Shown: positions 43,396-52,863, counted from the stretch's first letter. The stretch is DNA of 64,000 bases from Salana multivorans (GCF_003751805.1 NZ_RKHQ01000001.1:2170001-2234000); one strand, 5' to 3'. The notes: generated by a model not told the origin, from the letters alone. Program-made: numbers and translations.

Positions 43396-44838
43396 ATGGC
43401 CGAGTCGGACGACGTCGCGGAGCTGCACGCCAGGATCGCGCGGCTCGAGGAGCGCAACCGCGAGCTCGACGAGCGCAACCGTCGGCTCGAGACGGAGAGC
43501 GCGTCCGCGACCCGCCCGGTGCCGGCGCCCGCCGCGCAACCGACGCCGACCGCCTCGTCGCCGATGTCACCTGCCTCGTCGACCACGCCGCCGACGACGT
43601 CACGGGGCCGCGTCCGGGGTGCCGTCGCCGCCGTCCTGCTCGTCGTGAGCGTCCTCCTCGCACCCGTCGCGACGCTGGGCACCTGGGCGCGGGTGCAGCT
43701 CGTCGACACCGACCGGTTCGTCGAGACGTTCGCCCCGCTCGTCGAGGACCCGGGCGTCCAGGACCTCATCGTCGCCGAGGTGTCGAGGGCGGTCGAGGAG
43801 GGCATCGACCTCGCCGGCATCGCGGCCGACCTGGAGTCCGGCATCCTCGAGCTCGGTCTCCCGCCGCGCGCGCAGCAGGCGGCGGGACTGCTCGTCGCGC
43901 CGGCCGTCGAGGGCGTGCGCTCGCTCATCACCTCGACGGTCGAGCGGGTGGTCACCTCGCCCCGGTTCGCCCGGGTGTGGACCGTGGCGCTGGAGCAGAC
44001 CCACGCGCGCGCCGTCGCCGTCCTCCGCGGCGACGACGGCCGGCTGCTCGCGCTCGAGGGCGACCAGCTCTCGCTCCAGCTCGGCGTCGTCGTCGCCGAG
44101 GTGCGGGCGGTGCTCATCGAGCAGGGCTTCGCGTTCGCCGAGCGCATCCCGGAGGTCGACCGGTCCATCCCGATCGTGACGTCGCAGTCGCTCGGCGCGG
44201 TCGCGAGCGGCTACCGGCTCGCGGTCGCCGTCGGCTGGTGGTTGCCGTTCGTCGTGCTCGGGCTGCTCGCGCTGGGTCTCGCGCTGGCGCGCGACCGGCG
44301 TCGCGGGCTGGCCCGGACCGGTGCCGGCTACACCGTCGCGCTCGCGCTGCTCGCCGTCGGCCTCGCCCTCGCCCGCCGCCTTCTCGTCCGGGAGCTCGGC
44401 GAGGTGGGGGTGCCGGTCGCGGCCGGCCGCGCCATGGTCGACCAGGTGAGCGCGGTGCTCGTCGCGGCCGTGACCGCGCTCCTGCTGCTGAGCGTCCTCG
44501 TCGCGGTCGGGGCGTGGCTCCTCGGCGACTCGCGGCCGGCGACCGCCGCGCGCAGCCTCGGGACGCGCGCGTCCGGGGCGGTGCGCGCTGCGATGGACCG
44601 CGGCGGCCTCGACCCGCGGGGCGTCGGCCGCCTGGTCGAGCGGGGGCGCGGGGCGATCGTCGCGGTCACGGTCGTCGTGGGCGTCGGCGCCGTGCTCCTG
44701 GGGCGACCGGTCACGCCGGGGCGCGTGCTCGGGTCGCTCGCCGGCGTGCTCGTCGTGCTCGCGCTCGTCGAGATCGTCCGGCGTCCGGTGCCGGTGCCGG
44801 TGACCGACCCGGGACCCGCGGCCGACCCCGTCGCCTGA
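43396..44838 (+). CDS. Actinobacterial membrane protein with N-terminal coiled coil
   Basis: Protein of 480 residues, function not recognised. An N-terminal coiled coil (LHARIARLEERNRELDERNRRLE, residues 9-32), a Pro/Thr/Ser linker, one helix (about 77-98), then a roughly 180-residue extracytoplasmic domain beginning WARVQLVDTDRFVETFAPLVEDPGV, then four more hydrophobic helices. The LVDTDRFVETFAPL segment recurs in many actinobacterial membrane proteins of unknown role. GGGAGGA lies 6 bp before the ATG. Ends at a strong terminator, so monocistronic. Confidence 0.8.
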   Translation: MAESDDVAELHARIARLEERNRELDERNRRLETESASATRPVPAPAAQPTPTASSPMSPASSTTPPTTSRGRVRGAVAAVLLVVSVLLAPVATLGTWARVQLVDTDRFVETFAPLVEDPGVQDLIVAEVSRAVEEGIDLAGIAADLESGILELGLPPRAQQAAGLLVAPAVEGVRSLITSTVERVVTSPRFARVWTVALEQTHARAVAVLRGDDGRLLALEGDQLSLQLGVVVAEVRAVLIEQGFAFAERIPEVDRSIPIVTSQSLGAVASGYRLAVAVGWWLPFVVLGLLALGLALARDRRRGLARTGAGYTVALALLAVGLALARRLLVRELGEVGVPVAAGRAMVDQVSAVLVAAVTALLLLSVLVAVGAWLLGDSRPATAARSLGTRASGAVRAAMDRGGLDPRGVGRLVERGRGAIVAVTVVVGVGAVLLGRPVTPGRVLGSLAGVLVVLALVEIVRRPVPVPVTDPGPAADPVA

Positions 44839-44846
44839 GCTGGGGT

Positions 44847-44880
44847 CGACGGGGCCGGGTCGATCGACCCGGCCCCGTCG
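44847..44880. terminator. 34-nt perfect palindrome terminator
   Basis: Self-complementary hairpin between the membrane protein gene and the convergent SHOCT gene. Confidence 0.8.
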
Positions 44881-44899
44881 GGCCCGGACCGACCGGGGC

Positions 44900-45250
44900 T
44901 CAGCCGAGCAGGCGCGCCTTCGCGGCGGCGAACTCCTCGTCCGTCAGCAGGCCGGCCGTGCGCAGGTCCCCGAGCTTCGTCAGCTCGGCGACGAGGTCGA
45001 CCGCCGGCGCCGCCGGGGCGGCGGGTGCCACGGGCTCCGGCGCCGCCGGCACGGCCGCCTGGGCCGCGGCGACCGCCTGGGCCGCCGCCGCCTCGACGGC
45101 GGCCTGCTGCTGCGCCGCCGCGGCGTCGGCGGCGAGCTGCTTGTCCTGCTGGCGGGCCGCGGCGCGCGCGTTGACGGCGTTGGCGGTACCCGCCACGACG
45201 GCGGTCCGCGCGGCCAGTCCGACGAGACCGGGGCGTCCTGCTCTCCTCAT
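44900..45250 (-). CDS. SHOCT domain protein
   Basis: Small protein of 116 residues. The C-terminal SHOCT motif (ELTKLGDLRTAGLLTDEEFAAAKARLL) is complete; the middle is Ala/Gln-rich, likely helical (ADAAAAQQQAAVEAAAAQAV), and the N-terminus is basic with a short hydrophobic stretch (GLVGLAARTAVVAGTANAV). ATG 45250 has GGAAGGA about 6 bp upstream; a GTG-type extension to 45316 lacks a site. SHOCT domains are short oligomerisation modules; the role here is unknown. Confidence 0.85.
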   Translation of the reverse strand: MRRAGRPGLVGLAARTAVVAGTANAVNARAAARQQDKQLAADAAAAQQQAAVEAAAAQAVAAAQAAVPAAPEPVAPAAPAAPAVDLVAELTKLGDLRTAGLLTDEEFAAAKARLLG

Positions 45251-45410
45251 GATGGGTCCTTCCGGGGCTGGGGGTGTCCGACGTCCCCATGGTCCCACCG
45301 GCGCGCCGTCGCGCAACCGGAGCCCGACGCCGGGCGCCGACGGCTCCGCGATGCCAGGATGGCGTCATCAGCGTCGGCCGCCGGCCGCGCGACCCCCGGA
45401 TCGGAGCACC

Positions 45411-45815
45411 ATGATTCGCTTCCTCGTCAACACGGTCATCAACCTCGCGTCCGCCGCCGTCGCGCTCCTCATCGCCGGTGCCGTGCTCGACGGCGTCGAG
45501 GTTCCCGTGCTCGGGTTCGTCTGGGCGGTGCTGATCTTCGTGGTCGCGAGCGGCCTGCTCACCCCGTTCATCGCGAACATGGCGCGCAAGTACGCGCCGG
45601 CGGCGCTCGGCGGCATCGGGCTCATCGCGACGGTCGTCGCGCTCTGGCTCGCCACGCTGTTCGGCGGCCTCACGATCCGCGGCGTGACGGACTGGATCCT
45701 CGCCACCGTCATCGTCTGGCTCGTGACGTCGCTCGCGAGCTGGATCCTCTTCGCGGTCTGGGGGAAGAAGCACCTGGCCGCGCGCGCCGAGGCGCGCGGC
45801 GCCTCGCGTCGCTGA
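45411..45815 (+). CDS. Small four-helix membrane protein, phage-holin-family (DUF-type)
   Basis: Protein of 134 residues with four hydrophobic helices and a basic C-terminal tail (GKKHLAARAEARGASRR). It begins MIRFLVNTVINLASAAVALL, the pattern of the chromosomal membrane proteins that databases label phage holin family. There is no phage context, so it is a resident membrane protein of unknown role. ATG 45411 has a weak GGAG upstream. Confidence 0.8.
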   Translation: MIRFLVNTVINLASAAVALLIAGAVLDGVEVPVLGFVWAVLIFVVASGLLTPFIANMARKYAPAALGGIGLIATVVALWLATLFGGLTIRGVTDWILATVIVWLVTSLASWILFAVWGKKHLAARAEARGASRR

Positions 45816-45844
45816 CGTCGCGCCGCGACCACACCCCGACGCAC

Positions 45845-45882
45845 GACGACGGCCGGCCCGGAGATCCGGACCGGCCGTCGTC
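45845..45882. terminator. Bidirectional hairpin before glpK end
   Basis: 12-bp stem (45845-45856 with 45871-45882) between convergent genes; the loop can pair internally. Confidence 0.75.
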
Positions 45883-45913
45883 ATGGTGCGGCGCATCGCA
45901 CGCCGCGGCGCGA

Positions 45914-47434
45914 CTACTCCACGTCGTCGTCGACCCAGTCGAGGGTCTTCGTGACGGCCTTCTTCCAGTTGCGCAGGAGGCGGTCACGCTCGGACTGCTC
46001 CATCTCCGGCGTCCAGCGCTTGTCCTCGGCCCAGTTGTCGATGACGTCCTGCTCGCCCGACCAGTAGCCGACCGCGATGCCGGCGGCGTACGCGGCGCCG
46101 AGCGCGGTCGTCTCAGCGACGACCGGCTTGACGACGTCGACGCCGAGGATGTCGGCCTGGAACTGCATGAGGGTGTCGTTGGCCGTCATGCCGCCGTCGA
46201 CCTTGAGCTCGGTCAGGTCGACGCCCGAGTCGGCGTTCATCGCCTCGAGCACCTCGGCCGTCTGGAACGCCGTCGCCTCGAGGGCCGCGCGGGCGATGTG
46301 GCCGATGTTGACGTACCGGGTGAGGCCGACGAGGGCGCCGCGGGCGTCGCCGCGCCAGTACGGCGCGAACAGGCCGGAGAAGGCGGGCACGAAGTACGCG
46401 CCGCCGTTGTCGTCGACGGTCGCGGCGAGCGACTCGATCTCCGGGGCGGAGGAGATGACCTTGAGGTTGTCCCGCAGCCACTGCACGAGGGAGCCGGTGA
46501 CCGCGATCGAGCCCTCGAGCGCGTACACGGCGGCCTGGTCGCCGATCTTGTAGCAGACCGTGGTGAGGAGGCCGTTCTTGCTCGGGACGATCTCGGTGCC
46601 GGTGTTCATCAGCATGAAGTTGCCGGTGCCGTAGGTGTTCTTCGCCATGCCGACCTCGAAGCAGGCCTGGCCGAACGTCGCCGCCTGCTGGTCGCCGAGG
46701 ATGCCGGCGATCGGCACACCGGCGACGAGGCCGCCCTCGCGGTCGACGCCGTAGACCTCGGAGGAGGACTTGATCTCCGGGAGCATGGACGTGGGGATGC
46801 CCATGTCGGCGGCGATCGAGGCGTCCCACTGCAGCGTCTTGAGGTCCATGAGGAGCGTCCGGGAGGCGTTCGTGACGTCCGTGACGTGCACACCGCCCTG
46901 CGGGCCGCCGGTCATGTTCCACACGACCCAGGTGTCCATCGTGCCCATGAGGAGGTCGCCGGCCTCGGCCCGCTCCCGCGCGCCCTCGACGTTCTCCAGG
47001 ACCCACACGACCTTGGGGCCGGCGAAGTACGTCGCGAGCGGCAGCCCGACGACGTCCTTGTACCGGTCGGCGCCGACGTCGCCGGCGAGGCGGTCGCAGA
47101 TCTTCTGCGTGCGGGTGTCCTGCCAGACGATGGCGTTGTAGACGGGCTCGCCGGTGTTCTTGTCCCACACGACGGCGGTCTCGCGCTGGTTGGTGATGCC
47201 GATCGCCGCGATGTCCTTGGCGGTGAGGCTCGCCCGGGCGAGGGCCTGGGCCACGACCTCGCGCACGTTCGTCCAGACCTCCTGCGGGTCGTGCTCGACC
47301 CAGCCCGCCTTCGGGAAGATCTGCTCGTGCTCCTTCTGGCCGGTCGCGACGATCGTGCCGGCGTGGTCGAAGATGATCGCGCGGGAGCTCGTGGTGCCCT
47401 GGTCGATCGCCATGACGTACTGGGTGTCAGCCAC
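45914..47434 (-). CDS. glpK: Glycerol kinase
   Basis: FGGY kinase of 506 residues making glycerol 3-phosphate. N-terminal ATP motif [16 protein letters not shown], substrate segment [11 protein letters not shown] and [21 protein letters not shown], and C-terminal [20 protein letters not shown] are all highly conserved. GTG 47434 is chosen because AAAGGA lies 7 bp upstream; the later ATG is seven codons in. Third gene of glpD-glpF-glpK, separated from glpF by 242 bp that contain an 18-bp hairpin. Confidence 0.98.
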   Translation of the reverse strand: MADTQYVMAIDQGTTSSRAIIFDHAGTIVATGQKEHEQIFPKAGWVEHDPQEVWTNVREVVAQALARASLTAKDIAAIGITNQRETAVVWDKNTGEPVYNAIVWQDTRTQKICDRLAGDVGADRYKDVVGLPLATYFAGPKVVWVLENVEGARERAEAGDLLMGTMDTWVVWNMTGGPQGGVHVTDVTNASRTLLMDLKTLQWDASIAADMGIPTSMLPEIKSSSEVYGVDREGGLVAGVPIAGILGDQQAATFGQACFEVGMAKNTYGTGNFMLMNTGTEIVPSKNGLLTTVCYKIGDQAAVYALEGSIAVTGSLVQWLRDNLKVISSAPEIESLAATVDDNGGAYFVPAFSGLFAPYWRGDARGALVGLTRYVNIGHIARAALEATAFQTAEVLEAMNADSGVDLTELKVDGGMTANDTLMQFQADILGVDVVKPVVAETTALGAAYAAGIAVGYWSGEQDVIDNWAEDKRWTPEMEQSERDRLLRNWKKAVTKTLDWVDDDVE

Positions 47435-47568
47435 TGGGATGTCCTTTCGTGTGCTGTCGTGCTGTCGAGCCGGTGGACCGGCCCCGTCGGTGCGGGTCCG
47501 GGAACTGCGGTCGGCCCCGGCGGGTGCCGGGCGCCTGGAGGGTGGGGAGCCGACGAGCCGCCCGGGAA

Positions 47569-47616
47569 CGACGACGGCGGGGACGCGCTGGCGGTGAGGC
47601 GTCCCCGCCGTCGTCG
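47569..47616 (-). terminator. Intercistronic 18-bp hairpin between glpF and glpK
   Basis: Perfect 18-bp stem (47569-47586 with 47599-47616) and 12-nt loop in the long gap between glpF and glpK. It could end most glpF transcripts, lowering glpK, or stabilise the upstream mRNA. The rest of the gap has no gene. Confidence 0.65.
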
Positions 47617-47676
47617 GCTGCTGTCTGCTGCTGGATGGGTGTCGATGGTCGGCCCGCGGCGGCGCCGACCGCGCGG

Positions 47677-48438
47677 TCACAGACCGAGCGCGCCCTGCAT
47701 GGCCGTCGCGACGAGACCGGCGACGACGCCGCCGATGATCGGGCCGACGACGGGGACCCACGAGTAGCTCCAGTCCGAGGAGCCCTTGCCCTTGATCGGA
47801 AGGACCGCGTGGGCGATGCGGGGACCGAGGTCACGCGCGGGGTTGATGGCGTACCCGGTCGGGCCACCGAGGCTGGCGCCGATGCCGACGACGAGGAGCG
47901 CGACGGCGAGCGGCCCGAGGCCCGAGGGGGTGCGGCCGAACAGGATCACGACGAACACGAGGACGAAGGTCGCGATGACCTCGGTGACGACGTTCCAGCC
48001 GTAGGAGCGGATGGCGGGGCCGGTGGAGAAGACGCCGAGCTTGGCGGCCGGGTCAGGCTCCGCGTCGAAGTGCTTCTTGTAGGCCAGCCAGCAGATGACG
48101 GCGCCGATGAAGGCCCCGACGAGCTGCGCGACGATGTAGAGGACGGCGTTCCCGACCGTGCCTGGCACGGGGTCGAGGCCCAGGTCGGTGTTGCCGGGGA
48201 ACAGGTCCCCGCCGCTCGCGAGGAGGCCGAGCGTGACCGCCGGGTTGAGGTGGGCGCCCGAGGCGAACGCGACGTACACACCGGCGAAGACACCGAGGCC
48301 CCAGCCGAAGTTCACCATGAGGAACCCACCGTTGTTCCCCTTGGTCTTGGCGAGCGCGACATTCGCGACGACGCCGCAACCGAGGACGATGAGCATGGCG
48401 GTGCCGAAGAGCTCCGAGAGGAAGATCTGCGATCCCAT
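47677..48438 (-). CDS. glpF: Glycerol facilitator (MIP/aquaporin family)
   Basis: Channel of 253 residues with six helices and both pore motifs: HLNPAVT in the first half and [10 protein letters not shown] in the second, the Asp after NPAR being the aquaglyceroporin mark. The ATG has AAAGG about 8 bp upstream. Lies between glpD and glpK in the glycerol operon and supplies glycerol to GlpK. Confidence 0.96.
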   Translation of the reverse strand: MGSQIFLSELFGTAMLIVLGCGVVANVALAKTKGNNGGFLMVNFGWGLGVFAGVYVAFASGAHLNPAVTLGLLASGGDLFPGNTDLGLDPVPGTVGNAVLYIVAQLVGAFIGAVICWLAYKKHFDAEPDPAAKLGVFSTGPAIRSYGWNVVTEVIATFVLVFVVILFGRTPSGLGPLAVALLVVGIGASLGGPTGYAINPARDLGPRIAHAVLPIKGKGSSDWSYSWVPVVGPIIGGVVAGLVATAMQGALGL

Positions 48439-48534
48439 GTGCTGCCTTTCACTTCGTTGTGAAGGGGACGACGCCGATGGCGTCCCCCCGGATGCCGAGC
48501 GCGGGTGCGCCGGCTGAGGTCAGTCTCGTCCCGT

Positions 48535-48561
48535 GCGCGCCGTCCGTCAGTGACGGCGCGC
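48535..48561 (-). terminator. Hairpin between glpD and glpF
   Basis: 10-bp stem (48535-48544 with 48552-48561), 7-nt loop, 30 bp after the glpD stop. Confidence 0.5.
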
Positions 48562-48590
48562 CGGGGTGCCGCGGCGGCGCCGCGGACCGG

Positions 48591-50345
48591 TTAGCTCTGC
48601 TCCGTGCGCACCTCCTCGGTGCCCATCGGGTGCAGCGGCACGAGGTCGGGGACCTCGGCCCGGACGGCCTCGGCCTCCGCGTCCGTCGCCGTGAGGGCTG
48701 CGGCGGCCTTCGCCTCGCGGGAGGCGGTGTAGGACGCGGCCTCCTTCTGCTGGCGCGCCTCGTCCCAGCCGAGGATCGGGGAGACGATCGCGAGGATCTC
48801 CGGGATGGCGGCGACGCCGGAGTCGGCCACCTCGTAGACGAGCCGCGTCCGGTGCTCGAGCACGTCCTCCAGGTGCATCACCTGCTCGTGCGTCGCCGCG
48901 TAGGCGATCTCGGCCCGCAGGTAGGCGGGGGCGTGCTCGAGCGGGTTGGCCAGGTCGGGCTGGCGTGCGATGGCGGCGAGCAGGTCCCGCAGCGCCGAGC
49001 CGTACCGGTGCAGCAGGTGGTCGATCACCTGCTCGGACCAGCCGTACTTCTCCTTGAGCGCGCGCCGCTGACGGGTGACGGCCTCGAGGCCGACGGCGCC
49101 GATGAGCGGGATCTGGTCCGTGATCGACGGGAGCTTGTGCGCGCGGGCGCCGAGGGCGAAGTCGACGGCGTCCTTCGCCATGACCCGGTACGTCGTGAGC
49201 TTGCCGCCGGCGATCGAGACCAGGCCGGGGGCGGGCGAGGCGACCGTGTGCTCGCGGGAGACCTTCGCGCTGCTCGTGCCGTCCTTGGTGCCCGGCTGGA
49301 GCAGCGGGCGCAGGCCGGCGAAGGTGCCGATGACGTCCTCGCGCGAGAGCGGGTCGGCCAGGACCGCGTTGGCGTGGTCGATGACGTAGTCGATGTCGGC
49401 GCCGGTCGGGACGGGGTGGACCGGGTTCTCGTCGTAGGGCGTGTCCGTCGTGCCGATGATCCAGTAGCGCGACCACGGGATGAGGAACAGGACGGACTTC
49501 TCGGTCTGCAGGATCAACCCGACGTCGCCCTGGATCCGGTCCCGCGGCACGACGATGTGGATGCCCTTCGACGCGAGCACGCGCAGACCGCCCTCGGTGC
49601 CGGAGAGCGACTCGGTCTCCTCGGTCCACACGCCGGTGGCGGCGATGACGTGGTCGGCCTTGATCGTGTGCTGCGCGCCCGTCTCGAGGTCGACGACGAC
49701 GGCGCCCGTCACCTTGCCGAGGCCGTTGCGGGTCAGCTCGACCACCTGGGTCCGCGGTGCGGCGAGCGCGCCGTACGCGGCGGCCGTGCGCACCAGCGTC
49801 AGCACCAGGCGGGCGTCGTCGACCGACGCGTCCCAGTAGCGCACGGCACCGACGGCGGCGTCGTGGCGCAGGTCGGGGAAGAGCTTCGCCATGCCCTTGC
49901 GCGACACGTGCCGGTGGAACGGCATCGCCCGGCCCTTGCGGGAGCCGATCGTGGCGAGCGCGTCGTAGAGGGCGACGCCGGCGCCGACGTACGGGCGCTC
50001 GTAGTGCTTGAGCAGCGGGTAGAGGAACGACACCGGCTTGACGAGGTGCGGCGCGATCTCCTTGATGAGCAGGTCGCGCTCGGTCAGCGCCTCGTGGACG
50101 AGGGAGAAGTCGAGCATCTGGAGGTAGCGCAGCCCGCCGTGGACGAGCTTGGAGGACCGGGAGGACGTGCCGCTGGCCCAGTCCTGCGCCTCGATGATCC
50201 CGGTGCGCAGGCCGCGCGTCGCGGCGTCGAGCGCGATGCCGGCACCGGTGACGCCGCCACCGATGACGAGGACGTCGAGGCCCTCGTCGTCGCTCATGGC
50301 CTCCAGGGCCTCGAGGCGGGTGGCGGGGGTGATCGCGGTGGTCAC
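48591..50345 (-). CDS. glpD: Glycerol-3-phosphate dehydrogenase, FAD-dependent
   Basis: Membrane-associated respiratory enzyme of 584 residues oxidising glycerol 3-phosphate to dihydroxyacetone phosphate. FAD-binding motif VIGGGVTGAGIALDAATRG near 27-45, substrate region SSRSSKLVHGGLRYLQ, and the conserved C-terminal GlpD helical domain (ALKEKYGWSEQVIDHLLHRYG). GTG 50345 has GAGGAG 7 bp upstream. First gene of the glp operon, divergent from a SorC-type regulator. Confidence 0.97.
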   Translation of the reverse strand: MTTAITPATRLEALEAMSDDEGLDVLVIGGGVTGAGIALDAATRGLRTGIIEAQDWASGTSSRSSKLVHGGLRYLQMLDFSLVHEALTERDLLIKEIAPHLVKPVSFLYPLLKHYERPYVGAGVALYDALATIGSRKGRAMPFHRHVSRKGMAKLFPDLRHDAAVGAVRYWDASVDDARLVLTLVRTAAAYGALAAPRTQVVELTRNGLGKVTGAVVVDLETGAQHTIKADHVIAATGVWTEETESLSGTEGGLRVLASKGIHIVVPRDRIQGDVGLILQTEKSVLFLIPWSRYWIIGTTDTPYDENPVHPVPTGADIDYVIDHANAVLADPLSREDVIGTFAGLRPLLQPGTKDGTSSAKVSREHTVASPAPGLVSIAGGKLTTYRVMAKDAVDFALGARAHKLPSITDQIPLIGAVGLEAVTRQRRALKEKYGWSEQVIDHLLHRYGSALRDLLAAIARQPDLANPLEHAPAYLRAEIAYAATHEQVMHLEDVLEHRTRLVYEVADSGVAAIPEILAIVSPILGWDEARQQKEAASYTASREAKAAAALTATDAEAEAVRAEVPDLVPLHPMGTEEVRTEQS

Positions 50346-50444
50346 GTCGTTCTCCTCGGGCTGGTGCTAGGCCCCTGACCGGGGTCGCTACGGAGGTAGT
50401 TGCACCGTCACCTTTCCCCGGGGTGGACATCTGCGCAAGACTGC

Positions 50445-50458
50445 TGCACGAATGTGCA
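50445..50458 (+). promoter_or_regulatory. Candidate operator TGCACGAATGTGCA between glpD and the SorC regulator
   Basis: Inverted repeat TGCAC-N4-GTGCA 17 bp before the regulator start and about 100 bp before glpD. The position suits autoregulation and control of the glycerol operon by the adjacent regulator (inference). Confidence 0.45.
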
Positions 50459-50475
50459 GACGAGAGGATGTGCCG

Positions 50476-51420
50476 GTGGACACTCGTGAGGCCCTCATGC
50501 ACGAGGCGGCGACCATGTACTACCTGCAGGACGCCACGATGGAGACGGTCGCGCGCAAGCTCGGCATGTCCCGGTCGGCGGTGTCGAGGCTGCTCAAGGC
50601 GGCGCGGGAGAACGGCATGGTGCGCGTGCGCGTGCAGCAGCCGGGGTCGGGCAACCTCGTCGCCGACCGGCTCCAGCGCACCTACGGCGCGCGCGTGCAC
50701 GTGGTGCCAGTGCGCACGCCGATCGCCGAGCACGTGCGGCTCGACCACGTCGCGCGCTACGGCGCCCAGCTCCTGCAGGAGTGGTTCACCGACGGCATGA
50801 CGCTCGGTGTCGCGTGGGGGACGACCGTCGCCGCGATCCGGCAGCACCTGCGCCCGGCCCCGCTGCGGGAGGCGACCGTCGTCCAGCTCAACGGCGCGGC
50901 GAACACCTCGGCGTCGGGGCTCGCCTACGGGACCGACCTCGTGTCCGACATCGCCGCGGCGTTCGGCGCGACCCCGGAGCACTTCCCGGTGCCGGCGTTC
51001 TTCGACTACGCGGAGACCCGCGACCTCATGTGGCGCGAGCGGAGCGTCCGGCACGTCCTCGGCCTGCAGGCGCGGGCCGACCTCGCGCTGTTCGGTGTCG
51101 GGGCGCTCGCGGGACCCGTGTCGTCGCACGTCTACGCGTCCGGGTACCTCGACGACGACGACAAGGCGGCGCTCCAGTCGGCCGGCGTCGTCGGCGACGT
51201 CTGCACGGTGTTCCTGCGCCGCGACGGGTCGTGGGAGGACATCGCGATCAACGCGCGCGGGACCGGACCGAACCCGCGCGAGCTGCGCCGGATCCCGCGC
51301 CGCGTCTGCGTGGCCGCGGGGCTGGCGAAGGTGCTGCCGCTGCGCGCGGCGCTGCTCGCCGGTGCGATCACCGACGTCGTCATCGACGAGCCGTCCGCGC
51401 GTCGCCTCGCCGCGCTCTGA
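50476..51420 (+). CDS. SorC/DeoR-type sugar-binding transcriptional regulator
   Basis: Protein of 314 residues: an N-terminal helix-turn-helix (DATMETVARKLGMSRSAVSRLLKAARENGMV) and a SorC effector domain with LGVAWGTTVAAIRQHL and the FGVGALAGPVSSHVYASGYL phosphosugar-binding segment. GTG 50476 is preferred because GAGAGGA is 7 bp upstream; a GTG at 50470 is in frame but too close. Divergent from glpD-glpF-glpK, so it is the probable glycerol 3-phosphate-responsive regulator, in a place where DeoR-type GlpR or IclR regulators often sit. Confidence 0.9.
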   Translation: MDTREALMHEAATMYYLQDATMETVARKLGMSRSAVSRLLKAARENGMVRVRVQQPGSGNLVADRLQRTYGARVHVVPVRTPIAEHVRLDHVARYGAQLLQEWFTDGMTLGVAWGTTVAAIRQHLRPAPLREATVVQLNGAANTSASGLAYGTDLVSDIAAAFGATPEHFPVPAFFDYAETRDLMWRERSVRHVLGLQARADLALFGVGALAGPVSSHVYASGYLDDDDKAALQSAGVVGDVCTVFLRRDGSWEDIAINARGTGPNPRELRRIPRRVCVAAGLAKVLPLRAALLAGAITDVVIDEPSARRLAAL

Positions 51421-51477
51421 CCGCTGGGGCTGGGCGGAGGGCCCAGGCGCGGGGACGCGTGCTGGCTGGCGGTTGAC

Positions 51478-51975
51478 CTAGGTGCGGGCGCGCTGCAGGA
51501 TCCCGCGGACGACCCCGAAGACCACCGCGACCTGGGCCGAGACGAGTGCACCGATCACCGCCGAGAGGGCGGCCGACGGGCGCGCGAACACCCAGACGAG
51601 GATGACCAGGACGCAGCCGGCGAGCACGACGCGCGAGCACAGCCCGAGCGCGCGGGACAGTCCCTCGAGCGCCCGATCCGGCTCCGGGACGCGGCGGCGC
51701 ACGAGCCGGACCAGCACCCACGCGGCGAGCCCGGTCGCGACGAGCGCGACGAGCTGCCCGACCATGAGCACGCTGATGCCGGGGATGACGACCTGCGCGC
51801 CCTCGCCGCCCTCCTCGACGCGGGCCATCGAGGCGGTGCCGGCCGCGATCAGCCCGATGCCCACGGCCGTCGCCGCGAGGACGGCGACCGCCGTGGTGAC
51901 GGCGCGCAGGGCCAGGGCGGCTCGGACCTCGGGGTCGACGACGACGGGGCCCGCGCCAGGACTCTGCTCGCTCAC
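51478..51975 (-). CDS. Four-helix membrane protein of unknown function
   Basis: Protein of 165 residues with four predicted membrane helices (starting near residues 24, 66, 110 and 135) and short polar ends; a DUF2975-like layout is possible but not certain. GTG 51975 is supported by a leaderless TAGGTT element 6 nt upstream. Convergent with the SorC gene; no functional clue from the neighbours. Confidence 0.7.
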   Translation of the reverse strand: MSEQSPGAGPVVVDPEVRAALALRAVTTAVAVLAATAVGIGLIAAGTASMARVEEGGEGAQVVIPGISVLMVGQLVALVATGLAAWVLVRLVRRRVPEPDRALEGLSRALGLCSRVVLAGCVLVILVWVFARPSAALSAVIGALVSAQVAVVFGVVRGILQRART

Positions 51976-51981
51976 GCTCCA

Positions 51982-51987
51982 AACCTA
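51982..51987 (-). promoter_or_regulatory. Leaderless -10 element (TAGGTT)
   Basis: Minus-strand TAGGTT ends 6 nt before the GTG at 51975. Confidence 0.45.
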
Positions 51988-52053
51988 GGCGGCCGGGGGT
52001 TCGCGCGGACGGTCAACCCGCCGACGACGTCGGCCGGCTGCTCGCCTCGGGCG

Positions 52054-52842
52054 TCACTCGACGAGGAACGTCGCCTCGCCGACCACGCTCGCGCCGTCCA
52101 GCGTGTGCGTGACGACGACCCGGTAGGTGCCCGGCGCCGCGATGTCGCCGTCGGTGCCGCAGCCGCCCGAGGAGCGGTGGCCGTTCCACGTGACGCTCGC
52201 GTCGTCGGTGCCGCCGGCGGGAAGGAGCAGGCGGCGGGATGCGGGGTCGAACGGGCACTCGGCCGAGGACCAGAGCTGGTCCTCGCCGGAGTACACCGCG
52301 ACGGTCAGGGCGTCGGCCCCGAGATCGACGAGGCACGGCTCGGCCTCGGCGGGGACGGTGACCTCGATCGCGGCCGTCACGCTGTCGCCGGGCTCGACGC
52401 GCTCGGGCGCGGTGACGGTCAGCGTCGCGCCGTCGGGGGCACAGGCGCCGGGCGGGGGCGGCGTCGAACCGAGCGGGTACTCCGTCTTCGAGGGGGTCGG
52501 CGACGGGGGTGGCGACGGTTCGTCGGTCCCGTCCTGCCCGTCCTGGGACGGCTCCTGCGTCGGTGCCGTCGACGTCCCGGGGTCGGTCGGGGAGCTCGGC
52601 GTCGTCGAGGGCGAGCCGCCGCCGACGAGCGCGAGGATCCCCCAGACACCGAGGCCGAGGATGGCAAGGAGCGCGACCAGGACGATCAGCCGGCGACGCC
52701 GGAACGTGCCGGCGCTCGGGCGGGTGGGTGGGGTGGACGGGCGCGGGAAGCCGCCCCGCGACGGTGTTCCGGGCCGGCCGGACGCGGGTCGCCGGGGTCC
52801 GCCTCGTCCCGAGCCGGAGGCAGGCGGACGACGATCGGGCAC
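52054..52842 (-). CDS. Membrane-anchored extracytoplasmic protein with Thr/Pro/Ser linker
   Basis: Protein of 262 residues: a basic, Pro/Gly-rich cytoplasmic N-terminus (1-55), one membrane helix (LIVLVALLAILGLGVWGILALVGG, about 57-78), a Thr/Ser/Pro/Asp linker, and a beta-rich extracytoplasmic domain (about 125-262) with four cysteines and Ig-like spacing (TLTVTAPERVEPGDSVTAAI, APGTYRVVVTHTLDG). GTG 52842 is leaderless after TATCCT. Divergent from mutY by 21 bp. Function unknown. Confidence 0.75.
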   Translation of the reverse strand: MPDRRPPASGSGRGGPRRPASGRPGTPSRGGFPRPSTPPTRPSAGTFRRRRLIVLVALLAILGLGVWGILALVGGGSPSTTPSSPTDPGTSTAPTQEPSQDGQDGTDEPSPPPSPTPSKTEYPLGSTPPPPGACAPDGATLTVTAPERVEPGDSVTAAIEVTVPAEAEPCLVDLGADALTVAVYSGEDQLWSSAECPFDPASRRLLLPAGGTDDASVTWNGHRSSGGCGTDGDIAAPGTYRVVVTHTLDGASVVGEATFLVE

Positions 52843-52849
52843 GAGTGTG

Positions 52850-52855
52850 AGGATA
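52850..52855 (-). promoter_or_regulatory. Leaderless -10 element (TATCCT) in the mutY divergent gap
   Basis: Minus-strand TATCCT ends 7 nt before the GTG at 52842; on the plus strand the overlapping GAGGAT lies about 10 nt before the mutY ATG, so the 21-bp gap may drive both genes. Confidence 0.4.
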
Positions 52856-52863
52856 GGCGGGCC

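Noticed and set aside
45411-45815. Prophage remnant suggested by the holin-family label
   Set aside because: The protein is a chromosomal four-helix family and no other phage gene is near.
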